A stretch of DNA of 64,000 bases from Scalesia atractyloides (Eukaryota > Streptophyta > Magnoliopsida > Asterales > Asteraceae): NCBI GenBank assembly GCA_947069175.1, contig CAMTDV010000013.1, forward strand, positions 52,334,610-52,398,609, given 5' to 3'. Below the pieces are notes generated by a model, which was not told the DNA's origin, did no database searches, and was given only the letters and a program-made list of their open reading frames with translations. The position numbers and the translations under genes were made by a program. Below are positions 22,142-32,168 of the stretch, in pieces; the first letter of the stretch is position 1; each line of letters opens with the position of its first letter.

Positions 22142-23490
22142 ATTGGTATTAGAGCTACGGTACCGATTTAATCGAACTAATCGTCGATTGAATCACCTAC
22201 ATAAATGGATTATGGACTTAGGAGGGTTTTAGACGTAAATTATCAAATAAATGGGCAAAAGGTAAAATTGAAACCATTGGATTGTTAGAAATTGAATTTC
22301 GACCAGATCTGTGCTAGAATCATCATGAAATTCGAAGAAAATATTTTAGATCGAAAAATGTGAAAAAGATGTCACTTTGCATGAAGTGAGTCTCTTCTTC
22401 GCACGAAGCACGGATCCACTTCACATGATGTGAGGATCCACCTCGTACGAAGTGAAACCAAAATGCCTAAAAAAGGCATTTTTTATTATGGCGATGAGAT
22501 GAGTGTCCAAAAAAAATTGGTGATTGAAATTTTTTTCGAGATTTTAAAGACAAATACGGGATGTTAAGGGACACCGTGTGGAGCTTCAGAGAATAGATTT
22601 GATGACGTGATCACAGAGGGTTGAAGATAACGGGATAGCACTGATACATATGCATAATGATGATCATTTAGTATAGTGATTACTAATGTGCCTTAATGTA
22701 AAATCTGCATTGATGAAAAACCGATTTTCTAGATTTGAGAGGGAATTTCAGTGGTACGGTCATAATTTGCCAAAACAAGGGGAATAAAATTTTCACGTAT
22801 ATAGTAAGATTGCGACATTTTTAAAATGCATACTTTCAACAGTATTTGGATGGTTCTGATTCTAGATTATCTGGGGATGCAGATGACCCAGTTTCGTTAG
22901 TTTGTGATGACAGGAGGTTTAGAATTTTAGATCGTGATACTGATTGATGCTTAAGGGTTAGAGTCTTATCTTCGATGGGGATCAGGTTAGCAGGATTAGC
23001 AGTTTTGTTTATACTAGAAGAAGATCTAATGATGTTTAAGTTATATTGCATACACGAATGTTCAGTTATGGACTTAGGTGTTAGCAGGACTAGCTCGTTG
23101 TTTCAAAAAATACTGAGGAAACCTGAGGTCATTCAAGTTATATTGCATACACGAATGATCGATGATAGCCTTAGGTGCCATTATTTTTTGTCTTCAGGCA
23201 GATAAATTGTTCTTCTTGGACTAACTGCCGTTGAATGACGATGTTTGTTGATTAAGTTGCATCGATTCAGCAAAAATAGCTATATATATATGTTATTGTG
23301 ACTGAAGAGGAAGAAGTGATTTTGATTGAGAAAATGTTCTCAGATCTGATGTCTTATTATATAGTTTTATTCCAATGATGATTTGTTGATTGAGTATGCT
23401 TATACCTGATTGAAGTTGCAGAATATTCAAACACGACTCTCATATTTCAAGATCACGATCAAGCTTCGTCAGTGACATCCAAGCGGGAAT
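22142..23490 (+). other. N internal region 2 (non-coding, deleted)
   Basis: A second copy of internal 1, about 1.35 kb, lacking roughly 400 bases near 23400 (after TTGATTGAGTATGCTTA). The same repeated ATATTGCATA units occur near 23040 and 23140. No coding sequence. Confidence 0.75.
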
Positions 23491-23918
23491 TGTGATCCAT
23501 TTGTGTCCTTCACTGTACAAATAGGCTAGAAAAAGCATGTGTTGAATATTGTATAGATTAGATAAGAACAAACGACTGAATTACTAACGTGAGAGGAGCA
23601 TATGTGTCACTTCGTACGAAAAGGAATCACTTCATACTAAGTGAAGTCACTTCGTACGAAGTCAAATGCTCAATTCAAACGAGGTGAGTCTGTGTCTATA
23701 TATAGCGTCGTGTGTTCAGAATTTTGTATGATTTTGAGTTCCTGGAGGGGAAACGCTGGCGAAATTTCTCCAGGATTTTGCCAACTTGGATATACTCTTT
23801 CGGTATGAATGAAACATATGACTTCCGTTGTTTCTACTCCTTTCTTAAAAACATTTTACCTAATTAGTTCTATTACTATCCAAACTTCCTTCTAGAACTG
23901 CCGGATCCTGGATTCTCA
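23491..23918 (+). repeat. N LTR c
   Basis: 428 bp, TGTGATCCATTTG to GGATTCTCA, with motif copies at 23605-23665 and TATATATAGCG near 23697. Confidence 0.85.
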
Positions 23919-23923
23919 ACAAG

Positions 23924-24656
23924 CATGTTTCCAAACATTTTTTGCACTGTCTTTCTGTCTCGACTTTCTCAATTCTATTCTCTTCCCTGACTTCTTCGAC
24001 CATGAATTTGTGATCAGCTTTAACGTTTCAGCTTTCTCGTTTAACCAATCTATAATTACTTTCTCAACAATCATTTTTTCTTTATATTGTGTGTTTTAAT
24101 GTTCTCTTTGTTTACCAAAGAAACCTCCACTTGCAAAAGAATTATAAACTTCAGGAGACATAAATGCTTGTCAAGCATTTTGTAAAATTTCTTCCCCAGT
24201 ATAATAGCATTGACAGATTCTTCTAGTGCTTCATCATAAACAATCTTATCACTACCACTGACTTCTTCAATTTGGTTTCCCATTATAACCATAGTTTCGC
24301 TTTCCATCTTAGGCTTGAATGCTTTCTTCTTTTCAATTTCGGGTATGTGATCTTTAATTTTCTCAAATAATTATTGTAAAGTAAATATTATAAATCTAGA
24401 ATTCTTTTTCAATTCTATCACAATTTCATCCCACTCTGAAGGTAAAGCATCGGTAAATTTCAATATCTTCTTATAATCCGAAAACCTTAACTTGGGCTCA
24501 AACTCTATTAACTTGCTAACTAAACCACAAAATCGTTTTTATCAAATCATCGAATGATTCATCTTTTTTACACATAAAATTTTCAAATCTGTAAACCCAA
24601 ATATTTTTGTGATCTTGAGAATTCACATACAAAGGCACATTATCCCAATCATTCAT
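23924..24656 (-). pseudogene. C2 gag, N-terminal half
   Basis: The minus-strand ATG at 24656 (MNDWDNVPLYV) is a possible start. A capsid-like segment follows in shifting frames: DESFDDLI, then KILKFTDALPSEWDEIVIEL, ending KIKDHIPEIEKKKAF. An open stretch at 24307-24071 carries SGSDKIVYDEALEES. Frame breaks occur near 24530 and 24370, and a stop near 24070. N interrupts the gene just after the KCLETC segment at 23924. Confidence 0.75.
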
Positions 24657-25256
24657 TTTCTTAATCTGTCAAATTAAGTCTCAGTTCGTACGAAGATAAA
24701 ACAACTAAATTTTCATATTTCACTTTTTGCGAAGTTAGCACAAACAACTTTTGAGATTTCACTTCATACGGAGTGATAAAATAAATTTTGAAGAATTCAC
24801 TTCGTACATAGTGAACATAAACAACTTCCAAGATTTCACTTCGTACGAAGTGAGAAAAGATTTTCAAGAGGTCATTTCAGACGGAGTGAGCACTTCATAC
24901 AAACAAATGAACTTCGTGCGACGTAAGCTTTCAAGAACAACCTTTTAACTTTGTGCGACGTAAAGAAACAATTTAACAGAGTTTCACTTCGTACGAAGAT
25001 AAGTTTATCTTAGTGTGAAGTGGGTGTAATTCGTGCGAAGAGAGGTTTCAAGATTTCACTTTTTTTTGCCATTTTGATCATGATTCGGTTGATTATGGGC
25101 CTGATTCTTTCAAGGGTTTGTTAGAACTTGATTTTACATGATCCCTGAGGGAATCAGTCCATTTCGACTGTAAAATCTTCGAAAATGATCAAAGATGAGA
25201 AAAATGAGTAGAAGAGAAGTTGAATCTTGTTGAATTGTCTTCAATGAGCCCTTTTA
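24657..25256 (-). other. C2 leader with dense GTAC motif array
   Basis: Non-coding. Copies of CACTTCGTACGAAGTGA and variants are spaced 20-60 bases apart from 24685 to 25060 (about twelve), including exact palindromes near 24840 and 24990. The ORFs here are products of the repeat. Confidence 0.8.
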
Positions 25257-25268
25257 GCTTTGATACCA
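25257..25268 (-). other. C2 primer-binding site
   Basis: Minus strand TGGTATCAAAGC, two bases inside the 5' LTR; the tRNA-iMet class with one common variant. Confidence 0.88.
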
Positions 25269-25270
25269 CT

Positions 25271-25753
25271 TGTTGGTCCGTCTCAGATCCGATAGCTCAT
25301 GTCTAACTGATACTTTTTGGCGGAATCGATTTAGATTGGCGACATGTTTAACAAAATTATATTTCCTCAATTATATGTTTTCATTAATAGTTCAATGTGT
25401 ACAAGATCCTGAAACACTTGGACAGGGCTCCGGCGTTCCAGTCTACCAAAAAAGTTGTTACAAATGAACTAGCCTACTCACCTATTTATTGACATTTTGC
25501 TTCGTGCGGAGTGGACTAGCTAACGTTACACGAAGTGAATCAACTTCGTACGAAGTGATACACTTACTACAATCTACCTTTGTACGAAATTGGACTATCT
25601 TCAAACGAAGTTGATTGCTCATCTTCGTACGAAGTGACTTGTTTTACCTTGGTACGAAGGTAGTAATACATACATTATAAATTCTAACATGTATACTCCT
25701 ATTACAGACTCGATACGACTTGATGACGTAGGCAATGTACATATGCATCAACA
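25271..25753 (-). repeat. C2 5' LTR
   Basis: 483 bp, matching 15646-16162. Motif copies at 25520-25660. TSD CTTTT follows at 25754. Confidence 0.9.
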
Positions 25754-25758
25754 CTTTT

Positions 25759-25882
25759 TTCTACACTCCCGAACATCAACTATAAACACCACTATATCCA
25801 CCTCCTCAAACTCCACCACCTCCACAAAATGATGCACCTATGTTACCACACCAACTGGTGGAACAACAACAACACAACCACC
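25759..25882 (+). pseudogene. G0 N-terminal ORF, part 2
   Basis: Pro/Gln/His-coding low-complexity sequence (CCACCTCCACAAAATG, CAACAACAACAACAC) between C2 and C3. It fits the Pro-rich leader protein of G0 but is too short and biased to prove it; continuity with 28047 onward is the main support. Confidence 0.5.
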
Positions 25883-26330
25883 TGCAAGTCCAGGATCCGG
25901 TGGTTCTAGACGGAAGTTTGCGTAGAATAGAATTAATTCGATAGAATGTTATTAAGAAAGGAGTAGAAGTAGCGGAAGTCTAATGAATCATTCATACCGA
26001 AAAACTATACATCTTTACAAGCTAGCAAAATTCTAGAGAAATTTGGCCAGAGTTTCCCTTCCGAACTCCAAAACTTACAAAATAATGAACACACAACACT
26101 ATCTATAGACCTATCGACCTCGTGCGAAGTGAGCATTTTAACTTCGTACGAAGTGAATCCACTTCACGAAGCGAGTTACCTTCATACAAAGTGACCACTT
26201 CGTATGAAGTGACACATATGCACCTCTCACATTCGCACTTAAGTCGTGTGTTCATATCCAGTCTATACAATATTCAACACACGCTCTATCTAGCCTATTC
26301 GTACTTTGATGGACATAATATGCACCAACA
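25883..26330 (-). repeat. C3 3' LTR
   Basis: 448 bp. On the minus strand it begins TGTTGGTGCATATTATGTCC and ends TGGACTTGCA. Motif copies at 26115-26210. Confidence 0.88.
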
Positions 26331-28030
26331 ATTTCCCCCTTGGACGTCGCTTTCGAAGCTTGATCATGATCTTGAAATATATGAGCCGTGTTTGAATATT
26401 TTGTAACTTAAATCAGGCATTTGTCGATGTCATAGAACGCGTCAACAAATTCCCCCTAAAATAATTCCCCCTTGAATAAATCTTCAAGTCTTTGTTTGCA
26501 TGGTTCCTGACCTCCTCTGATTTGCTTAACTGTAATCTTCACGAATAATCACCAACTCGCAACTAATCATTGCAGCTTCTCCGTTTCAACTTTAACCACA
26601 TCCATGTTCGGTTTTGATTTAACTCTGTAGCACCGATATTTTAATCTTCAAAAACCAACTGGAAATTGACCGAAACTTTAAATATTACACTGAAAAAATT
26701 CAACTTTGTGAATACCCTCGAAAATCGAAAATCCCGTTTTCCGTAATCACGTTTAAGCATACTCCTAAAAAATTGATCAGCAAAACGGTAATCTCTTCAA
26801 CTAGCAAACATATCTTCATCGGATAAAAAATTATCTTGTAACACAATCATATCTAAGAAACATTCTTCCGGGATCAATATCATATTCTTCCTTTTCAGTC
26901 ACAATAACAGATATTTAGCTTCTCCGCTAGACCGATGCAACTTAATCGCAAACATCGTCATTCAACGGTGGTTAGTCCGAAGAACAATTCATCTGCTTGA
27001 AGACTAAACATCCTGACACCTTAGATGGAATCTCTTATACGTGCTGAATAGAAGTTGCATCTCTTGATGCTAATCCTACTAACCATGTCCACATGAGGAT
27101 GGGGACTCTAACCCTTTGACATCAATTTGTTTCATGATCTGAAAAATTCTGAACTTTAGTGAACAGGAACTAACGAAACTAGATCTTCTACATCCCTGGA
27201 TAATCTGAAGTCGAAACCACCCGAATATTGTTGCATGTCACGAATTTCAAAAATTCCGGACGGAATTTCAATATATTATTTGAAATTTTTATTTCCCTTA
27301 ATTTTGCAAATTCAGATATCTCTAAACTCTTCACTGAAAAACTCCACTATGCAGAAAATATGTCACTTTGGTCCATAGAAGTGCGTTTTTCATCAATGCG
27401 GATTTTACATTGAGGCCCATTAGTAGTGGCTATACCAAATGATCATCATTTTGCATATGTATCCGTGACTACCCCAATATCTTCAACCCTCTGTGATCAT
27501 GTCATCATATATGTTCTTTGAAGCCCTCGACGGTGTCCCCGAACAACCCGTATTTGTCGTTAAAATCTCGAAAAAAAATTCAACCACCAAATTTTTCCTA
27601 GACACTCGTCTCGTCGCCATGATCAAAAATGCCTTCGTACAAAGTGAATTTTTCTCATACGAGGAGAAATTACCTTCATACGAAGTGAATGTTTTTAGGC
27701 ATTTTGGTTCACTTCATACGAGGAATAATTACCTGCGTACGAAGTGAATTTTTGTCGTCGTGCGAAGTGAATTCTCACTTGGTGCGAACAGTTCTATTTA
27801 AAGTTGTCGATCTAAATCTTTATTTTTTTCGAATATCATGATGATTCTTCCACAGATTTGGTCGAAAATCAATTGTGAACAATCCTATGATTTCAATTTT
27901 ACTTCTTGTCTATGGATTGTCCGTTTATTTGATGATATACGTCTAAAACCCTCTAAAGCCCATAATTCATGAGCGTATGTGATTCAATCAATTGTTAAAT
28001 ATATTGAATCAGTATCGTAGCTCTAATACT
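26331..28030 (-). other. C3 internal region (non-coding)
   Basis: 1.7 kb homologous to N internal 1. The leader motif array lies at 27635-27790 (ACCTGCGTACGAAGTG, GTCGTGCGAAGTG). No coding sequence seen. Confidence 0.75.
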
Positions 28031-28046
28031 TGAAAGTCCAAGATCC

Positions 28047-28469
28047 CAAAAGCGAGTAAGCCCCGCACTGGCACTCGAATGTCGGTACGTGCCGTAGAAT
28101 GGTCCGGATCTATTCCTCCCATTCCACCATCATACCCACCAATACCGGAGGACACCCACATGGATATGATAGTTCGTATGATGTAGCTATTGTGGATTAC
28201 ACATATCCAGCTCCATCCTATGACCTCAATCGGCAGACGGTCATTCAAAATGCATTACATTAACCTCCTTTTCCTCCAACCTACAAAAACCTGGTTATCC
28301 AAACCCATGATACTAGTATCCGGTTGTGCCTCAACCACAAGTACCTCAACAACGAGCACCTCTTGAAGCTATCAACCAAGCTTTGGAATGGGTTGAATAG
28401 ATCCAACGACAAGTCCAAAGAAGTGAACAGAGGACGAGCAAGATATATAAGAAGCTTTCCAAGTTATGA
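28047..28469 (+). pseudogene. G0 N-terminal ORF, part 3
   Basis: Pro/Tyr/Ser/Gln-rich coding in mixed frames (IPPIPPSYPPIPEDTHMDM near 28110), ending with a helical charged tail (KIYKKLSKL) and a stop at 28467-28469. It closes the leader protein that begins at 15280. Several frame changes; inactive. Confidence 0.55.
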
Positions 28470-28767
28470 GAGGAAGGAGGGATGATTGAAGATTTTAAAT
28501 TTTAATTGTTATAATTCCAAAAGTCCTTTAAGGACATCGTACTATAATTTGTATTCCAAAAGGCCATTTTGTACATAAGATGTATTTTCTTTATTTCCTA
28601 GAAGTCCATTTTTTGGACAAGTATTGTAATATTTGAAATTATGAATTCTGAATTTCATTGTATTTCATTGTAATCTCGAGTATTCATTTCAATATTTAAA
28701 TTCAATATTAAATTGATCTGCCCTGAGCAATAATTTTTTTGTTGGCTGTAGCTCAAATATTGATAAT
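28470..28767 (+). other. G0 spacer with hairpin repeats
   Basis: AT-rich, non-coding. Three related units of about 45 bases (28515-28640) each centre on a short inverted repeat: GTCCTTTAAGGAC at 28523-28535, a weaker copy near 28562, and GTCCA..TGGAC at 28614-28628. Confidence 0.6.
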
Positions 28768-29960
28768 ATGACGAGCCACAGTTCTAGCGACAATAGTGAC
28801 GGGCGTGACAATGTGGGGCACGCTAGTCTAGAGGGCGGAGGAGATAACCTCCAGCCCTAATCGCTGCTAAGGTCAGTAAGGCTATGACAGAGTTCATGGC
28901 TAAGTTTAAAGGGCCAGAGCAACAAAACCTAAATCTACCTCTATCCCTAAATCTTCCACTAATAAACCCAAGCTCGCATTTATCCTCTACAAAGAGTGAG
29001 AGGAGTGGGTGGAAGCACGTTGCCAAGAAAGAACACTAAAATTCCAAGGAAGGGTGTTCATATAAGTATTTTGTCTCATGTAAACGTCATGACTTCATGG
29101 GGGAAAGGAGCTATTGATGGATGAAATGGCTAGATGAAATGGAAACAGTGGTAGATATCAGCGGATGTGCTAAGAAAGTCACCATCAAATATGTGTCCCA
29201 ATCCTTCAAGCAGGATGCTTTAACATGGTGGAAAGCTATGATTCAATCCATGGAAAGATTTCCCTCTAACATATGGGTTGGGAAAAAAATGTTGATTTAA
29301 AGAAACCTACTGCCTCCACATGAGGTTCAGAAAGTAGAGTCGGATTTTCTGACTCTCACAATGAAGAATCTAGACCATAGAAAGTATGTGTCTAACTACA
29401 ATTCCATGTCCACACTGGTATCTTATCTGATTACACCAGCGTCAAATGGATTGCGCGTTTCATCGGTGTCTTAGCACCAGAAATCAAAGGGATGGTTAAA
29501 TCCTCCAAATCCCCTACTTAAAGATCAGCGGTGGATCTATCACTCTCACTAACTGAAAATGAAATGAGATTGACGGCAATTTAATATGAGCTTGACGGAA
29601 AAATGAAACGAGAGGATAACCATTTCTGAGATTCGAAGAAAGAAAGGTTCAATTCCAACAAGAATCAACCTAGGTCATGTAATAATAGGATCGAATGCAA
29701 GATAAGCGGAAAGAGACATTGGGGACAATGTCGAATGGTGCAACAACAAAAGTCGTGTGGTATCTATAAAAAAGACTGGCCACTAGACACAAGAGTGGAA
29801 AGAAATTAAGAATGTTGTTTGGTTTGAGTGTGGTGAAAAAGGCCACATCAGAACCAACTGCACCAAGCGTGCAACAGGTGGAAGTTCTAAGACAAGGGAA
29901 GCCAAGAAATCAAATGTTCGAGCTTTCAAGTTCTCTATGAAAGAACGCGATGAAATTTAG
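28768..29960 (+). pseudogene. G0 gag with zinc knuckles
   Basis: The ATG at 28768 starts MTSHSSSDNSDG; a stop follows after 30 codons. The retrotransposon gag domain is recognisable at 29070-29330: WLDEMETVVDISGCAKKVTI and DALTWWKAMIQ. The C-terminal part has two zinc knuckles near 29700 and 29820. The second reads WFECGEKGHIRTNC: the first Cys of the CCHC motif has become Trp. Stops and frameshifts occur about every 100 bases. Its position before protease is the standard Gypsy order. Confidence 0.8.
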
Positions 29961-30219
29961 GTGAAAATGTTATAACTGTTATGTTTCTTGTTAATAACAT
30001 TTCTGCACGTGTCTTATTTGATTCTAGAGTTGATAAGATTTTAGTAGATCATAAGTTTAGTAAACTATTAAATCTACCTTTAGAACTCTAGATCTTTCAT
30101 ATGAAGTAGAAATGACTGATGGCACTATAGAGATAACCTTTAAGATTCTAGAAGGATGCGCCATATCCATCAAGAATCAATCCATTCCTATAAATCTTTA
30201 CCTATGACTCTTGCGGTTT
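29961..30219 (+). pseudogene. G0 protease, part 1
   Basis: VMFLVNNISARVLFDSRVDK contains the active-site region; the expected Asp-Ser-Gly reads Asp-Ser-Arg, so the catalytic loop is broken. One frameshift near 30090. C4 interrupts the gene at 30220; the GMDWL end is at 32169 onward. Confidence 0.75.
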
Positions 30220-30633
30220 TGTTGGTGCACTTTATGTCCGTCACTGTACGAATAGGCTAGATAGAGCGTGTGTTGAATATTGTCTAAATTAGATACGAAC
30301 ACACAACCAAAGTGTGAATGTGAGAGGAGCATTTATGTCATTTCGCATAAAGTGGACACTTCGTACGAAGCCAAATGCTCACTTCGCACGAGGTGGGTCA
30401 TGTCTATAAATAGTGTTTTGTTTCACAGTTTTGTAAGTTTTGGAGTTCCCATAGGGGAACGCCGGTGAAATCTCTCTATTATTTCGCCAGCTTGACAAGA
30501 TGTATACTCTTTTGGTATGAATAAATGAATGCTTCCGCTTACTCTATTTCTACTCCTTTCTTAATAACATTCTACCGGATTAGTACTATCACTACCCAAA
30601 CTTTCGTTTAGAACCCCGGATCACGATCCTACA
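30220..30633 (+). repeat. C4 5' LTR
   Basis: 414 bp, TGTTGGTGCACTTTATG to ACGATCCTACA. Motifs at 30340-30390; TATA-like CTATAAATAG near 30411. Confidence 0.88.
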
Positions 30634-31768
30634 ATTGGCATCAGAGCTACATTACCGATTCATTCAATCTAACAGTTGATGAATCACCTACGCTCATGAA
30701 TTTTGGAGATTTTTGGACGTTTGAGGGGTTTTAGACGTAAAACATCAAATAAATGTACAATCAACGGACAAAAAGTAAAATTGAACTTATATGATTGTTA
30801 GAAATTGAATTTTGACCAGATCTATGCCAGAATCATCTTGAAACTCGAAGAAGTAAAGATTTTTGATCGAAAAAGTGATCAGATTCATTCCACGAAGAGG
30901 TACTTCGTACGAAGTAAAGTTCAACTTGTACGAAGTGAACCTGAATGGCTAAAAAGGCATTTTTTGATCGTATTGAGAGACTAGTGTCCAGAAAAAATTC
31001 GGTGATCGCAATTTTTTTTCGAGATTTTAACGTCTAATTCGGGTTGTTCGGAGACACCGTCTAGAGCTTCAGAGTCAAATTTGATGATACGATCACAGTT
31101 GGTTGAAGATATTGTGGTTGTCACTAATACCGATGCTGAATCATGATTATTTGGTATAGTGATTATCAATGGGCTTTAACGTTAAATCCGCATTTGTTGA
31201 AAAACTGATTTTCAGATTTGAGGGGGAATTTAAGTGAAAAATTTGGTACGGTCAGAATTTGCAAAAATGAGGTGGAATCTCTCTATTAGCGATTTTTTGA
31301 TCAATCATTCAAGAGTATGCTTAAACATGATTACGAAAATTGGGATTTCAGATTTTCACGTGTATTCATTAATTTGAAGTTTCCCTTGTGGTAATTTGAA
31401 GTTTCTATCAATTGTAAGTTGGGTTTTTGAAGATCAGAGGATTGAGCATAGGAGGAGTGTGCTAAAACCAAACACGGATGTGGTTAAAGTTGAAACAGAG
31501 TTGTCTGCATTGATTAATTTTGAATTGGTGGTTATTCAAGAAAATTGTCGATTAAGCAAATCAGAGGAGGTTGGGAACCGTGCAAGCAAAGACCAGAACA
31601 TTAATTTATGGAGAGAATTATTTTAGGGGGAATTGATGCTTTAATGTTAATAATGCAAACCCGGATCACAAATCAAGGGGGAATTAATTGAAGTTGCAGA
31701 ATATTCAAACACGGCTATCATATTTTAAGATCAAGATCAAGCTCCGATAGTGACGTACAAGGGGAAAT
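30634..31768 (+). other. C4 internal region (non-coding)
   Basis: PBS, then a short leader with CTTCGTACGAAGTA near 30903 and CTTGTACGAAGTG near 30926, then sequence shared with N and C3. It ends in a PPT at about 31758-31768. Confidence 0.75.
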
Positions 31769-32168
31769 TGTTGGTACACTTTATGTCCGTCACTATATAA
31801 ATACGCTAGATAGAGCGTGTGTTGAATATTGTTTAGATTAGATACGCGCACACGACCGAAGTGCAAACATGAGAGGAGATTTATGTCATTTCGTAACTGA
31901 AGCCAAATGCTCACTTCCGCACGATGTGGGTCATGTCCATAAATAGTGTTATGTGTTCATTGTTTTGTAAGTTTTGAGTTCCCAGAGGGGAAATGCTAAG
32001 CGAAATCTCTCTATTATTTCGTCAGCTTGACAAGATGTATACTCTTTCGATATGAATCAATGAATGCGTCTGCTTACTTTGTATCTACTCCTTTGTTAAT
32101 AACATTCTACCGGATTAGTACTATCCCACCCAAACTCCCGTCTAGAACCGCCGGATCACGATCCTATA
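31769..32168 (+). repeat. C4 3' LTR
   Basis: 400 bp, TGTTGGTACACTTTATG to ACGATCCTATA (the terminal CA has become TA). The motif cluster is mostly eroded. Confidence 0.85.

Larger units (their letters stand above)
19554..23918 (+). mobile_element. N: non-coding LTR element with three LTRs
   Basis: The structure is LTR a (19554-20005), internal 1, LTR b (21755-22141), internal 2, LTR c (23491-23918). Both internals start with a PBS (TTGGTATCAGAGC, TTGGTATTAGAGC) and end in AAGNGGGAATT before the next LTR. Neither codes for a protein. A single TSD brackets the whole, so this is one insertion made tandem by LTR-LTR recombination. C3 and C4 belong to the same family. Confidence 0.85.
15646..25753 (-). 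mobile_element. C2: Copia-derived element with gag but no pol
   Basis: Minus-strand element with LTRs 15646-16162 (3') and 25271-25753 (5'), PBS TGGTATCAAAGC and TSD CTTTT. Its internal region runs leader, gag (interrupted by N), zinc knuckle, then directly the post-pol block also seen in C1. No protease, integrase, RT or RNase H sequence can be found between about 18300 and 16163. It is therefore a gag-only derivative that would have depended on another element for enzymes. Confidence 0.88.
25883..28046 (-). mobile_element. C3: truncated non-coding LTR element (N family)
   Basis: Minus strand. The 3' LTR is 25883-26330, with a PPT (AAGGGGGAAAT) just inside. The internal 26331-28030 has no ORF. 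A degenerate PBS (AGTATTAGAGCT) lies at 28030-28018 on the minus strand, and only about 16 bases of the 5' LTR end (28031-28046) remain before G0 sequence. The 5' LTR has been lost. Confidence 0.8.
30220..32168 (+). mobile_element. C4: non-coding LTR element (N family)
   Basis: LTRs 30220-30633 and 31769-32168, PBS TGGCATCAGAGCT at 30636, PPT AAGGGGAAATT before the 3' LTR, internal 1.1 kb without ORFs. Flanks GGTTT (30215-30219) and GGACT (32169-32173) share three of five bases; the host protease reads on across them, so this is an old insertion. Confidence 0.85.

Noticed and set aside
24685..25060. CRISPR-like or satellite array
   Set aside because: Repeats are palindromic, unevenly spaced and restricted to LTRs, leaders and the ORF3 region of plant retrotransposons; no spacer regularity or cas genes.
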